In this document: positions 18,304-26,732 of the stretch, piece after piece
Position numbering within the stretch: position 1 is the first letter of the stretch
How the letters are laid out: the number at the start of each line of letters is the position of its first letter
DNA from: Streptomyces sp. PCS3-D2
GTDB taxonomy: Bacteria > Actinomycetota > Actinomycetes > Streptomycetales > Streptomycetaceae
DNA length: 64,000 bases
NCBI RefSeq assembly: GCF_000612545.2
Contig: NZ_CP097800.1
Coordinates: 6,626,001-6,690,000 of the forward strand
Direction: 5' to 3'
Made by a program: the position numbers and the translations under genes
Notes under the pieces: model-generated
The model's database searches: none
What the model was told of the DNA's origin: nothing
What the model saw: the letters and a program-made list of their open reading frames with translations, nothing else

Positions 18304-18348
18304 TATGTGCGTGCACACACACTTTAAAGTTATGTGCGTGCGCACGCA
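18304..18348. promoter_or_regulatory. Twin MarR-type operator boxes between the SDR and MarR genes
   Basis: TATGTGCGTGC occurs as a direct repeat at 18304 and 18331. Each copy starts a 14-bp palindrome: TGTGCGTGCACACA (18306-18319, one mismatch) and TGCGTGCGCACGCA (18335-18348, perfect). Between them lies the AT-rich palindrome ACTTTAAAGT (18321-18330), probably part of the overlapping promoters. Spacing of about 29 bp between centres would put two regulator dimers on nearly the same DNA face. Confidence 0.7.
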
Positions 18349-18366
18349 ACCTCTAGACTGTGCGAC

Positions 18367-18837
18367 ATGCCGAAGAAGCTCACAGAAGCCGAGATGCCGG
18401 CGGCCGATTACGCCTTCTACGGGCTGGTCTGGGCCGGGGCGACGATGACGGACCGCGTGGACAAGGCCCTGGTCAAGGCACACGACCTGCCCGTGTCCTG
18501 GTTCGAGGTCATGCTGTGGCTGGCATCCAGCCCCGAGCCGGTGCCCGCCTCCGTCCTGGGGAACAGCACCCTGCTCAGCCGTAGCCAGGTCTCCCGGGTC
18601 GTGGACGCCCTGCAGAGCCGCGGCCTGGTGGCGCGGACGCCGTCCGTCCGCGACGCGCGCTCCGTGGAGGTCTCCCTCACGCCGGCCGGCCGTGCCCTCT
18701 TCGCGGCGGCCGACGCCACCCGGCGCGAGGCCCTGGCGCCGGGTTTCACGGATCTCCTCGACCCGCAGGACCTGGAAGCCCTCGGTACGGTGTGGCGCAA
18801 GCTCAAGGCCGCCGCCAAGGCTGCGCAGGCCGAGTAG
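18367..18837 (+). CDS. MarR-family transcriptional regulator
   Basis: 156 residues. It has the winged helix-turn-helix of the MarR family: PVPASVLGNSTLLSRSQVSRVVDALQSRGLV (helix-turn-helix) and the wing RTPSVRDARSVEVSLTPAG, where the DxR-type motif contacts the minor groove. N- and C-terminal helices form the dimer. The ATG is 19 bp after the second operator palindrome. It probably represses itself and the divergent SDR gene, and is released by a phenolic or other small ligand, as is usual in the family. Confidence 0.92.
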   Translation: MPKKLTEAEMPAADYAFYGLVWAGATMTDRVDKALVKAHDLPVSWFEVMLWLASSPEPVPASVLGNSTLLSRSQVSRVVDALQSRGLVARTPSVRDARSVEVSLTPAGRALFAAADATRREALAPGFTDLLDPQDLEALGTVWRKLKAAAKAAQAE

Positions 18838-18844
18838 CCGCCGC

Positions 18845-20257
18845 TCAGCGGCCCCGGACCGGCCGGCGGCGGGACGTGCGCGGCCTGCGCAGCCTCCGCC
18901 CGGACGGGGCCGACGGGGCGAGCGCGAACGTCACGGTGATGCGGGCGCCGCCCAGCGGGCCGCGGGCGATGCGCATGGAGCCGCCCGTCGCGGTCGCCGC
19001 CCGCTGAGCGATGTCGAGGCCCAGTCCGGTGGACCCGGTGCTGCTCCCGCGGGACAGCGCCCGGTCCGGTTCGGGGATTCCGGGGCCGCCGTCCTCCACG
19101 ACCAGCTCCACGGCCTGGGCGGTGCGCACGACCTGGACACCGAACGGCGTCCCGGGTGCGGTGTGTCGGAAGACGTTCCCGATCAGCGCGTCCACCACAG
19201 CGGCGATGTCGTCGTCGGAGAGGCTCACGGCCGTCGGCTCCGAGGTCAGGTCGAGAGCGCAGGACCGGTTCTGCTGCTCCGCCAGGACCGTCCAGAACGC
19301 GGTGCGGCGGCGTACGACGTCGGACGCCTCGCAGCGCGGACCGGAGGACCCGGCCGCGGACCGGCCCGCGTCCGGGTCCGCGGCCGGGTCCGTGCCGAGC
19401 AGGCCCTGGCCCATGGGGCCCACGGCGAGGGGGGTGCGCGCCGCGGCGATGATGGCCTGGAGCTCCGTTTCCAGCTCGCCGACCGCCGCCTCGACCCTGG
19501 CCGACTCCGGAGTGCCGGCCATCCGCTCCGACGCGAGGTGCAGGGCCGTCAGGGGCGTACGAAGCCGGTGCGACAGGTCGGCGACGAGCTCGCGTTCCAC
19601 GGCGAGCAGCTCGGTCATCCGGTGGGCCATCGCGTTGAAGGCGATGCCCGCGTCGCGCAGTTCCCTGGGCCCCATGGGGTCCACACGGGTGTCCAGGTCG
19701 CCCCGGCCGAGCGCGTGGGACGCCTGCGCCAGCTGCTTCGAGGACTGGACCACCTTCGCGCCGAGACGGTCGGCGACCACGACGGAACCACCGACCAGGC
19801 CCACCGCGAGGAACACCATGACCGCCCACGATTCCTTGACCCCGCGGGTGAGTTCCGCCTCGGGGACGAAGTTCTCGATGACGGCGACCTGCTCGCCGGG
19901 CAGCACCACCGGCTGGAGGCAGATCCAGCCGTCGGGGATCTCCTGGGAGATGGACTCGCGCCCCTGCTGGGCCCGTTTGAGCAGCGCCGGCGGGGCCTTG
20001 GAGGTGCCGAGGGGGCCGGACCGGGGCAGGTGCACCACCAAGTGGTCGGCCGCGTCCAGGCTCGCCGCGGACTCGCGCAGCGCGTCCGGGTCCGTGGTCA
20101 GCGTCAGGACGGGTGCCAGGGCGGCCGCGCGCTGCTCGGCGGCGTTGACACCCTGCTCCTTGACCAACGACATCACCAGCGCGGCCAGCGGTATGAGGAA
20201 GGAGAGGGCGACCATGGAGGTCACGGCGAGGGCCACTCCGGCCAGCGAGCGCCTCAC
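18845..20257 (-). CDS. Membrane sensor histidine kinase
   Basis: 470 residues from GTG 20257, overlapping the response-regulator stop by four bases. Layout: helix ~8-30, extracellular sensor ~32-142, second helix ~145-163, HAMP-like linker, dimerisation/phosphoacceptor helix with H230 in LVADLSHRLRTPLTAL, and a HATPase with GNVFRHTAPGT (N box), VEDGGPGIPEPD (G1) and GSTGLGLDI (G2). The tail is Arg-rich. It is co-transcribed with the upstream OmpR-type regulator. The ligand is unknown; the position after an HPP membrane protein gene may be incidental. Confidence 0.94.
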   Translation of the reverse strand: MRRSLAGVALAVTSMVALSFLIPLAALVMSLVKEQGVNAAEQRAAALAPVLTLTTDPDALRESAASLDAADHLVVHLPRSGPLGTSKAPPALLKRAQQGRESISQEIPDGWICLQPVVLPGEQVAVIENFVPEAELTRGVKESWAVMVFLAVGLVGGSVVVADRLGAKVVQSSKQLAQASHALGRGDLDTRVDPMGPRELRDAGIAFNAMAHRMTELLAVERELVADLSHRLRTPLTALHLASERMAGTPESARVEAAVGELETELQAIIAAARTPLAVGPMGQGLLGTDPAADPDAGRSAAGSSGPRCEASDVVRRRTAFWTVLAEQQNRSCALDLTSEPTAVSLSDDDIAAVVDALIGNVFRHTAPGTPFGVQVVRTAQAVELVVEDGGPGIPEPDRALSRGSSTGSTGLGLDIAQRAATATGGSMRIARGPLGGARITVTFALAPSAPSGRRLRRPRTSRRRPVRGR

Positions 20258-20970
20258 CTCGGGGCCACCAGCTTGATGCCGACGCCGCGGACGGTCAGCA
20301 GGTAGCGCGGGGCCGCTGCCCGCTCGCCGAGCTTGCGGCGCAGGGACGACAGGTGGACGTCGACGGTCTGGTCGTCCACGTACGGCTCCCGCCACACTTC
20401 GGTCAGCAGGCGGCGCTTGGAGACGACCTGCCCCGAGTGGTGGGCGAGGAAGGCCAGGAGGTCGAACTCGCGGCGGGTGAGCCGCAGCTCCCGCCCTGCC
20501 AGGTACGCGGTCCGCGCGGCCGGGTCCACCGCCAGCTCGCCCACGACGGTGGCCCGCAGTGGTTCGGCCGCCGCGGCCGGTGCGCCCGCGCCGCCGACGG
20601 GCGGGGCGTGGCTGGTGCGGCGCAGGACCGCGGACAGGCGCGCGACGAGCTGGCCCCCCGAGAAGGGCTTGACCAGGTAGTCGTCCGCACCCGCGTTGAG
20701 GATCTTGATGATTTCCGACTCGTCGTCACGGGCGGTCGCCACCAAGACTGGTACGGAGGATATGCCCCGGATCATCCGCAGCGCGTCTCCTCCGTCCAGA
20801 TCGGGCAGCCCCAGGTCGAGCACCACGGCGTCGACCGGCGTCTGGGTGACCTCGCGCAGGGCGCCGAACCCGTCCGCGGCGCTGCGCACGGCGTATCCGT
20901 GCTCCGCCAGGACCTCGATCAGTGACTGGCGGATGCTGGGGTCGTCTTCCACGACCAGGACGCTCGGCAT
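20254..20970 (-). CDS. OmpR/PhoB-type response regulator
   Basis: 238 residues. Receiver domain with the acidic pair in VLVVEDDPS, phosphoacceptor D52 in VVLDLGLPDLDGG, the conserved Thr in VATARDD and Lys in LVKPFSGGQL. After a Pro/Ala linker comes a winged-helix DNA-binding domain (LRLTRREFDLLAFLAHHSGQ, VDVHLSSLRRKLGE, TVRGVGIKLV). First gene of a two-gene operon with the sensor kinase, with a GTGA overlap. Target genes are not evident in the window. Confidence 0.95.
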   Translation of the reverse strand: MPSVLVVEDDPSIRQSLIEVLAEHGYAVRSAADGFGALREVTQTPVDAVVLDLGLPDLDGGDALRMIRGISSVPVLVATARDDESEIIKILNAGADDYLVKPFSGGQLVARLSAVLRRTSHAPPVGGAGAPAAAAEPLRATVVGELAVDPAARTAYLAGRELRLTRREFDLLAFLAHHSGQVVSKRRLLTEVWREPYVDDQTVDVHLSSLRRKLGERAAAPRYLLTVRGVGIKLVAPR

Positions 20971-21002
20971 GCGGGACACCTTAGGGGTCGGCGTGCCGGG
21001 GC

Positions 21003-21563
21003 TCACCACCAGTACTGCGGGTAGCGGGGTCCGGTGCGGCGGGCGCGCGAGAGGGCGACGCCCGCGAGGACGACGAGCAGCGCCGCCCCGGCCAGCAGCG
21101 GTACGAAGGTGCGCGGGTCGGGCGTCCCCAGGACGATGACGACGGCGGTCGCGCAGGCTGGCGAGTGCGGGGTCCGGGCCACGGTCATCACGGCGAGGGC
21201 GAGCCCCGCCGCGAGGGCGGCCACCCAGGGCGAGCTGCCGAAGGCGGCGAGTCCCGCGTATCCGACGGCCGCACAGAGCAGGTGGCCGGCGATCACACTG
21301 CGGGGCTGGGCCAGCGGCAGACCGGGCGCGCTGTGCACGATCGCCGCGGACGCGGCCAGCGGAGGGATGAGGACGGGCTCGTGGAGGGCGGCGCCGATGG
21401 CCACCAGGAGCAGCATCACGGCGGTGGCGCCGCTCACGCCGTGCAGGACGCTGCCCGGCGCCGCAGCCGGGGCGCGTCCGGCGAGGTGCGGCAGAATCCG
21501 GCCGCGTGGGTTCGTGGACGGGCGCGGCCGCGCCCGCTCGGGGGCGGTCTGGTCGGTGCTCAA
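21003..21563 (-). CDS. HPP-family integral membrane protein
   Basis: 186 residues. About five hydrophobic segments after a Pro/Arg-rich head. The segments PLAQPRSVIAGHLLCAAVG and RTPHSPACATAVVIVLG fit the HPP family, named after a His-Pro-Pro motif; here the second loop reads TPHSPACA. Plant and cyanobacterial relatives take part in nitrite transport into plastids or cells, but most bacterial members are untested. It ends 33 bp before the response-regulator start on the same strand, so it may be the first gene of that operon. Confidence 0.8.
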   Translation of the reverse strand: MSTDQTAPERARPRPSTNPRGRILPHLAGRAPAAAPGSVLHGVSGATAVMLLLVAIGAALHEPVLIPPLAASAAIVHSAPGLPLAQPRSVIAGHLLCAAVGYAGLAAFGSSPWVAALAAGLALAVMTVARTPHSPACATAVVIVLGTPDPRTFVPLLAGAALLVVLAGVALSRARRTGPRYPQYWW

Positions 21564-21716
21564 GGGCGATGGCGTCTTCGCGGGAGGGCCGGCGGACGCG
21601 CCTCCGTCCGGCGGTGAACGGCAGGGGCGGCGGACGCGGCCGCGAACACCCCAGGATCATACGAAGCCGCCCGAACCGGGCGCCCACCGGGTCCGCTCCC
21701 CGCCGGAGACCCGCCG

Positions 21717-22292
21717 TCAGGGAAGCTCGAACACCGGGCCCTCACCGGTGACGCGCAGCCGCACGGGGCGGTCGGACACCGGGATGGTGCAGCCTTCCCG
21801 CGTGCTGCAGCTCGCGTAGCCGACCAGTACCGTCGCGTCTCCGTGCCCGTCGGCGCGGACGGGCAGCGCCGTGGTGACGGGGCCGTCCGGGTAGACGGGG
21901 ACCCGGGCGTCGACACCGGGCACGCTGATGGACCGTACCCCGGCGGCCGCCGTCAGGCGGCCGTTCGCCTTCAGGGCTCCGGTGACCGCCACCGCGGTCG
22001 GCCGGCCGACCCCCTCGACGCCGGCTTCCGGCAGTTCGGTGCTGTAGAGGTGGAAGCCCTTCTTCTCCGGCGTGAACACTGCGGTGAGGGTGCCCTCTGA
22101 GCCCTTCCAGTCCGACACCGACAGCGTGACGGTGACGCCGTTCTCGGAGAAGCGCGTCGTGGGGGCGGCGACGGTGGGAGGGGCGGCGCCGGTCACGTGC
22201 TGCCCGCCGCAGGCCGAGAGCGCGGCCAGGGAGAGGAGAGCAGCCGCGGCGCGGACCGTGCGGGAGTACCCCGCCTGCATGGAAACGTTCAT
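21717..22292 (-). CDS. Lipoprotein resembling the N-terminal (alpha) domain of DsbD-type thiol reductases
   Basis: 191 residues. A lipoprotein signal (LLSLAALSAC, acylated Cys 28) leads to a beta-rich domain with a C-x5-C pair (C162, C168, in YASCSTREGCTIP) in the place where the DsbD alpha domain has its redox pair, followed by the last strand PVRLRV. In DsbD this domain hands electrons from the membrane part to periplasmic partners. Here it is free-standing and exported, near two thioredoxin-fold proteins (22551-23938). A role in extracytoplasmic thiol reduction, for example cytochrome c or oxidase copper-site maturation, is inferred. Confidence 0.68.
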   Translation of the reverse strand: MNVSMQAGYSRTVRAAAALLSLAALSACGGQHVTGAAPPTVAAPTTRFSENGVTVTLSVSDWKGSEGTLTAVFTPEKKGFHLYSTELPEAGVEGVGRPTAVAVTGALKANGRLTAAAGVRSISVPGVDARVPVYPDGPVTTALPVRADGHGDATVLVGYASCSTREGCTIPVSDRPVRLRVTGEGPVFELP

Positions 22293-22550
22293 CTGTGCCT
22301 CTGTGTCGCGTGTCGTGCACGGGTCCGGTTCGTACGGGTCGGGGCCCCCGGGGCAGTGGTGCTCGCCCGGTCCGCAGGCGCCCGGCGCCCGGCGTCCGAC
22401 GCCGGGCCGGCGCGGCTGGGACGGGCGTGCCCCTGACCCGACACTACGCGGCCGTCGGCAGGGCCCCCGTGGACGAGGACCGCCGTGAACCCCGGGGCAG
22501 ACGGCGGCGCGCCGGTCGCCGTCCGGCGCGGGCGCCCGCCGCGCCCGCCG
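22293..22550. other. Intergenic region in the thiol-redox cluster
   Basis: 258 bp without a gene. It probably contains the promoter of the DsbD-alpha-like lipoprotein gene and the end of the upstream transcript. No clear hairpin or -10 was recognised. Confidence 0.3.
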
Positions 22551-23165
22551 TCACGGCTCCTCGGCCAGGAGGCGGGTGAGCAGGGGCCGCAGCTGCTCGT
22601 CGGTGACGGCGCCCCCGAGGGCGGCGGCGACGCGTCCGCGCCGGTCGATCACCAGGACCGAGGGGATGGCGTGAGGGTCGACCAGGGAGGGCGGGAACCG
22701 AAGCAGGAGGTCGCCGTCGGGGTCGTGGAAGCTGGGGAACGTCAGGCCGTGGGCGCGTACGAAGGACCGGGCCGCCGCCCGGTCCGGGTCCCGGGTGTTG
22801 ATCCCGAGGAACCGGACTCCGTCGGCCCGGGTCTGCCGGCTGAGCCGTTCCAGGTCGTCCGCCTCCGCGCGGCAGGGGGCGCACCGGGAGCCCCAGGCGT
22901 TCAAGACGACGACCTGCCCCCGGAAGTCACCGAGCGCGACCCGCCTGCCGTCCAGGTCCGCACCGGCGAGGGCGGGCGCGTCCGGCCGGATGCCGGGAGC
23001 CATGACCTTCGCCCCGGCCGCGGCGCCGACCGTGCCCGGCTGTCCGGCAGGGAGTCCCGCGGCGGGGCGGTCGTCCGTCCAGAGGCCGGCGGCGGCCAGG
23101 GCGGCCGCCACGGCGAGGCCGGTGACGGCCGGGGCGACGGGTGACGTGCGTCCCGGTCGTCTCAT
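22551..23165 (-). CDS. TlpA/ResA-like membrane-anchored thiol-disulfide oxidoreductase
   Basis: 204 residues. An N-terminal helix (~12-28) anchors or exports the protein. The thioredoxin fold follows: DGRRVALGDFRGQVVVLNAW, then the active site C95-A-P-C98, in which the residue before the first Cys is Arg rather than the usual Trp. The cis-Pro lies in the segment HAIPSVLVIDR. Family members reduce disulfides outside the membrane, often for haem or copper delivery. The ATG overlaps the stop of the upstream thioredoxin-like lipoprotein gene (ATGA), so they act together. Confidence 0.88.
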   Translation of the reverse strand: MRRPGRTSPVAPAVTGLAVAAALAAAGLWTDDRPAAGLPAGQPGTVGAAAGAKVMAPGIRPDAPALAGADLDGRRVALGDFRGQVVVLNAWGSRCAPCRAEADDLERLSRQTRADGVRFLGINTRDPDRAAARSFVRAHGLTFPSFHDPDGDLLLRFPPSLVDPHAIPSVLVIDRRGRVAAALGGAVTDEQLRPLLTRLLAEEP

Positions 23166-23938
23166 GAAGCCCACTTGCGCAGGAAGGCGTTGATGCCCTC
23201 CGAGGTCAGTGACGGGTTGCCCGTGACGTGGGTGTCGGTGCGCACCGTGCCGGACGGCGAGACGACGACCAGGACCGGCAGGGTGTAGGTGCCGCCCGAG
23301 GGGCTGTACGTGCGCAGCAGCGCCGAGTTGGCCGGGCTGTTGCCGCCGATGTCCACCTTGACCAGGTGGTACGAGGAGCCGAGGATCCCGGCGGTCTGCG
23401 ACTGGGCGAACACCTTGTCCGCGGCCTTGCAGTTGCCGCACCAGTTCGCACCGAAGTCGAGCAGGACCATCCGCCCGTCGGCCCTGGCCGCACGCAGGGC
23501 CGCGTCGATCTGCTTCTGCGCGTCGGCGGAGCTGTCGTAGCCGGGGCCGGGCACCTTGGCCGGGGCCGGTGCGGCGGACGTGCGGACCGGCGCGGGGGCA
23601 CCGCCGCGGGCCGACGCGGAACCGGACGGTGTCCGGGAGGGGGCCGCCGAGGCGGAGGGCGACGCGGACGCGGACGGCGAGGCCGACGCCGTCGGGGAAG
23701 CCTCGGAGGAGGCCGTCGCGGACGGCGATTCGGTGGGGAAGGGCTGCGCGGACCGGTCGGCCGTCGCGGCTGCGGCGGTGGAGCCGACGGGCTCGGAGGA
23801 CGGTCCGCAGGCCGAGGCCAGGCCTGCCGCGACGACGGCCGCGACGACCAGCGGCAGCCGTCTTCCCCGGAGTGCGGCGGACCGGGGCGATGTCGTTCGG
23901 CGGTCGGCGCGGACGGGTCGGAGCATGCGAGAACTCAT
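23162..23938 (-). CDS. Thioredoxin-fold lipoprotein with Ser/Pro/Ala-rich linker
   Basis: 258 residues from ATG 23938; a longer frame upstream has no supporting site. Lipobox VAAGLASAC with acylated Cys 44. About 80 residues of low-complexity Ala/Ser/Pro/Thr linker follow, then a thioredoxin domain with C167 and C170 in FGANWCGNCK, similar to DsbD gamma or DUF255-type folds. TLPVLVVVSPSG carries the cis-Pro region. The long linker would let the domain reach across the cell wall. Coupled to the downstream TlpA-like gene, and in a group with the DsbD-alpha-like lipoprotein. Confidence 0.85.
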   Translation of the reverse strand: MSSRMLRPVRADRRTTSPRSAALRGRRLPLVVAAVVAAGLASACGPSSEPVGSTAAAATADRSAQPFPTESPSATASSEASPTASASPSASASPSASAAPSRTPSGSASARGGAPAPVRTSAAPAPAKVPGPGYDSSADAQKQIDAALRAARADGRMVLLDFGANWCGNCKAADKVFAQSQTAGILGSSYHLVKVDIGGNSPANSALLRTYSPSGGTYTLPVLVVVSPSGTVRTDTHVTGNPSLTSEGINAFLRKWAS

Positions 23939-24234
23939 GACGAAGACACCCCAGGGCACGTTCGGACTGCGGGATGGGCGAAGCGCCCACGGGCTCGGCG
24001 GAGCCGGCGGCCCGAGGGTGCGCCGGGGCGCCCTGCCCCGGCACCGAGGGCCGCTCGGCTGACGCGAGCATAGGACCGTTCGGGACCTGCGCAACCGCCT
24101 CGGCGCGATCATGAGCTTGCCCTAAGGAAGAGCTCACCTTCCGCTTCGCCGGAACCACCTCAAGGGCGGACAGAAGGTGTTGACCCGGCGAACGCGGCAC
24201 GGGCGGCCAAGGGGGGAGGAAGGGCGGGCGGAGC

Positions 24235-24792
24235 TCAGAAGGACGATTCGCGGACGCTGGCCTTCGCGCTGGGATCGATCGTCGCCGTGACGACCGACTT
24301 GTGGTCGGAGCTGGTGAAGGTGACCGTGAGGGTGCTGTCCGAGGTCTGTGAGGTGGTGGTCCTGAAGCCGCGGCCGGGGACCGCTGAGATCAGGCACACG
24401 CCCCGGCTGCCGTACCGCACCGTCACCTTGCCGCCCTGTGTGGGGACGGTGTACAGGCCGGCCCCGCCCTCCGCACAGTCGACCTTCCTCGGGGCGGGGG
24501 TCTTGGGCGCACCCGACGTGGCCTTGACGGGCGTGGGGGCGGCCGTCGTGGGGGAGGGGCTCTGCGACGCCGTGGGGGAGGGGCCGGCCGACGCGGTCGG
24601 CGACGGCGTGCTCGGGGACGGGCTCCCCGCCTGCCATGCGGGAGGCGTGTCGATGACCGTCGGGGCGGACCGTGCGACCGGGGGCGTATGCCGGGTCGTA
24701 CCGACCACGAACTGGACCGTCGCGAGCACGGCGGTCACGCTGGCGGCCGTGCAGGACAGCCATATGAGCAGGTAGCGCGAAGTTCGGGGCAC
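24235..24792 (-). CDS. Exported protein with Ser/Pro/Thr-rich linker, unknown family
   Basis: 185 residues. One N-terminal helix (~7-28) acts as signal or anchor. Residues ~50-95 are repetitive Pro/Ser/Thr. The C-terminal ~85 residues (VDCAEGGAGLYTV to the end) form a beta-rich domain with two Cys, likely one disulfide, ending in SVRESSF. No known fold was recognised. The linker is compositionally like those in the two neighbouring exported proteins. Function unknown; wall-associated location inferred. Confidence 0.7.
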   Translation of the reverse strand: MPRTSRYLLIWLSCTAASVTAVLATVQFVVGTTRHTPPVARSAPTVIDTPPAWQAGSPSPSTPSPTASAGPSPTASQSPSPTTAAPTPVKATSGAPKTPAPRKVDCAEGGAGLYTVPTQGGKVTVRYGSRGVCLISAVPGRGFRTTTSQTSDSTLTVTFTSSDHKSVVTATIDPSAKASVRESSF

Positions 24793-24986
24793 GGCCCCAT
24801 AGTGTCCGACGGCCCGGCCGGTCCGTCACCGGCTCCCCCGAAACCGCCCCAGCCCGCGGGCCGGCCCCGGGGCGGGCGCGGACGCCGACGTCCCCCCACC
24901 CGCATACGGGTGGGGGGACGTGGCTGTGGGGGGTGGGTGGGGGCGGTGTGTGGGGGGTGCCCCGCAGGCTTCTCGGGTGGGGCCGA

Positions 24987-25871
24987 CTACCTCGGGGCGC
25001 CGAAGTTCTGGGTCCACCACGGGCCCCCGTCGCCCTTGTGGACACCTATGCCGATCTCCTTGAAGGCGCAGTTGAGGATGTTGGCCCGGTGGCCGGAGCT
25101 GTTCATCCACGCCTTCATGACGGCGTTCGCGTCGGCCTGCCCGCGGGCTATGTTCTCGCCCAGGTTGGACCACCGGTAGCCGGCGGCCTCCACCCGGCTG
25201 GTCATGGTGGACCCGTCCGGACCGGTGTGTGACATGACGCCAGCGCGGGCCATGGTGTCGCTGTACCCCCGGGCGGCGGCGCTCAGCTGGGAGTTGACGG
25301 TCACGGCGCCGCATCCGGCCGCCGCCCGCTCCTTGTTGACCAGGGCGAGCACGGCGGACTCGGCGTCCGTGTTGACGGTGCCGCCGCCCCCGCCGGTGCT
25401 GCCCCCGCCACCGGAGCCGCCCGTGCTGCCGCTCCCGCCGGTGCTGCCGCCCCCGCCGCCCGTGCTGCCGGAGCCGCCACCCGTCGTGGTGGCCGGCTTG
25501 CGTGCGGGCTTGGCGGCGGGGGAGGGCTCGGTCGTGGCCGGGGTGCTGCTCTCCGCCGTAGCCGGCTCCGTGGGCGTCGCGGACGCCGAGGCCGAGGCGT
25601 CGGGCGTCGGCGACGCGTCGGCGCTCGTCGTGGTCGGGGCGTCGGCGGTGGGCGAGGCGGCGTCGGGCGAGGGGGTCGCCGTCCCGGAGGACGAGCCGGC
25701 GGCGTCGGCGCGCCGGTCGGTACGCGCGTCATCGCCGGAGTCGGCCACCGCGACCCCCACCGCCACCACCGCGGCGGCCGTGGTGACGGACAGCACGATG
25801 CGCGTGCGCACCGTCTTCTTCCGCCGGGCCTCGACGCGGGTCGACGTTTGGGGAGTTCGGCTGCGGCTCAT
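24987..25871 (-). CDS. Secreted CAP/SCP-domain protein
   Basis: 294 residues from ATG 25871, with GAGGTG eight bases upstream. An N-terminal helix (~25-45) is followed by a Ser/Thr/Ala/Pro-rich stretch, then a Gly/Ser/Thr-rich linker (residues ~145-175), and a C-terminal ~120-residue SCP domain. The domain shows VLALVNKERAAAGC, SDTMARAGVMSHTGPDGS, NLGENIARG, WMNSSGHRANILN and GIGVHKGDGGPWWTQNFG, including the His/Glu residues of the CAP cavity. Bacterial members are secreted and mostly of unknown function. Monocistronic by context. Confidence 0.92.
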   Translation of the reverse strand: MSRSRTPQTSTRVEARRKKTVRTRIVLSVTTAAAVVAVGVAVADSGDDARTDRRADAAGSSSGTATPSPDAASPTADAPTTTSADASPTPDASASASATPTEPATAESSTPATTEPSPAAKPARKPATTTGGGSGSTGGGGGSTGGSGSTGGSGGGGSTGGGGGTVNTDAESAVLALVNKERAAAGCGAVTVNSQLSAAARGYSDTMARAGVMSHTGPDGSTMTSRVEAAGYRWSNLGENIARGQADANAVMKAWMNSSGHRANILNCAFKEIGIGVHKGDGGPWWTQNFGAPR

Positions 25872-26185
25872 GCCGGTAACACCTCGCAAGAGAAGAGGAG
25901 GAGGGGGGTCCGCCCGAGCCTAGGCCGGTGACCAGCGAAAAGGACCCCCAGAAGGGGTTCTTCACGTTCCCTTAAGGAAGCCCGCAGGATCAGCGCAGGG
26001 ATGAGCCGGGCAATCGTCCCAACTCGGCCCGGCCCGCCGGGGGGTGACGCATCCCGACCCGATGCCGTCGTCCGGGTGCTGCGGAGCCCGCCGGGCCCGC
26101 TTTCGGACCCGCATGCGACACAAGAGAGCGTCCCGGGGCCGCTGTTGCCCCAGGACGCGTACCCGCTTCCCCACCCCGATATGCG
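25872..26185. other. Intergenic region, 314 bp
   Basis: No gene recognised. It separates the SCP-protein gene start from the end of the VOC gene and presumably carries the SCP promoter. A short dyad (CCCC AGAA GGGG near 25946-25957) is too small to call. The rest is ordinary GC-rich noncoding sequence. Confidence 0.35.
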
Positions 26186-26617
26186 CTACCCGCCGAAGTC
26201 GGGCAGGACGAGGGAGCCGTCTTCGGCCAAGGTGAAGCCGGGATGGTGGGCGATCTCCCACGCGTGGCCGTCGGGGTCGGTGAAGACGCCCGAGTAGAAG
26301 CCGATGGCGTTGACCGAGGCCGGTCGCGTGACCGTGCCGCCTGCTGCCACGGCGGCGGCGAGGACGGCGTCCACCTCCGCGTCGGTGCGCACGTTGTGGG
26401 CCAGGGCGATACCGCCGAAGCCGGTCGGCGGGCCGTCCGGGAGACCGCAGTCCGCGGCCAACTTCCGACGGTCCCACAGGACCAGGGCCAGGCCGCCGGC
26501 CTGGTGGAAGACCGTCTCCTCGACCTCGGTGCCGCGCCAGCCGAGCGCCGTGTAGAAGCTCTTGGCGCGGGCGAGGTCCACGACCCCCAGGGTGACCAGG
26601 CTGATGCGCTGTTCCAT
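26186..26617 (-). CDS. Single-domain VOC family protein
   Basis: 143 residues from ATG 26617. It begins ISLVTLGVVDLARAKSFYTALGW and ends with VFTDPDGHAWEIAHHPGF, the standard first and last strands of a VOC module. One residue set suitable for metal binding (His/Glu) is present in the last strand. It should dimerise to make a full active site. Substrate unknown. Not similar enough to the protein at 12284-13021 to be a recent duplicate. Confidence 0.88.
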   Translation of the reverse strand: MEQRISLVTLGVVDLARAKSFYTALGWRGTEVEETVFHQAGGLALVLWDRRKLAADCGLPDGPPTGFGGIALAHNVRTDAEVDAVLAAAVAAGGTVTRPASVNAIGFYSGVFTDPDGHAWEIAHHPGFTLAEDGSLVLPDFGG

Positions 26618-26732
26618 TCCGCCACCGTAGCGCCTGGGCCGGGCCCGCTCAGGCGGCCGCGACCCGTGTCGGGTTGACCTGCCGGTGCGCGACTCGCTTT
26701 GATCCCCTGGGCGGCGCGAGGGCGTCCGGACG

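Noticed and set aside
25372-25485. Gly-rich repeat tract as a possible CRISPR or satellite array
   Set aside because: It is in frame within the SCP-protein gene and encodes its Gly/Ser/Thr linker.
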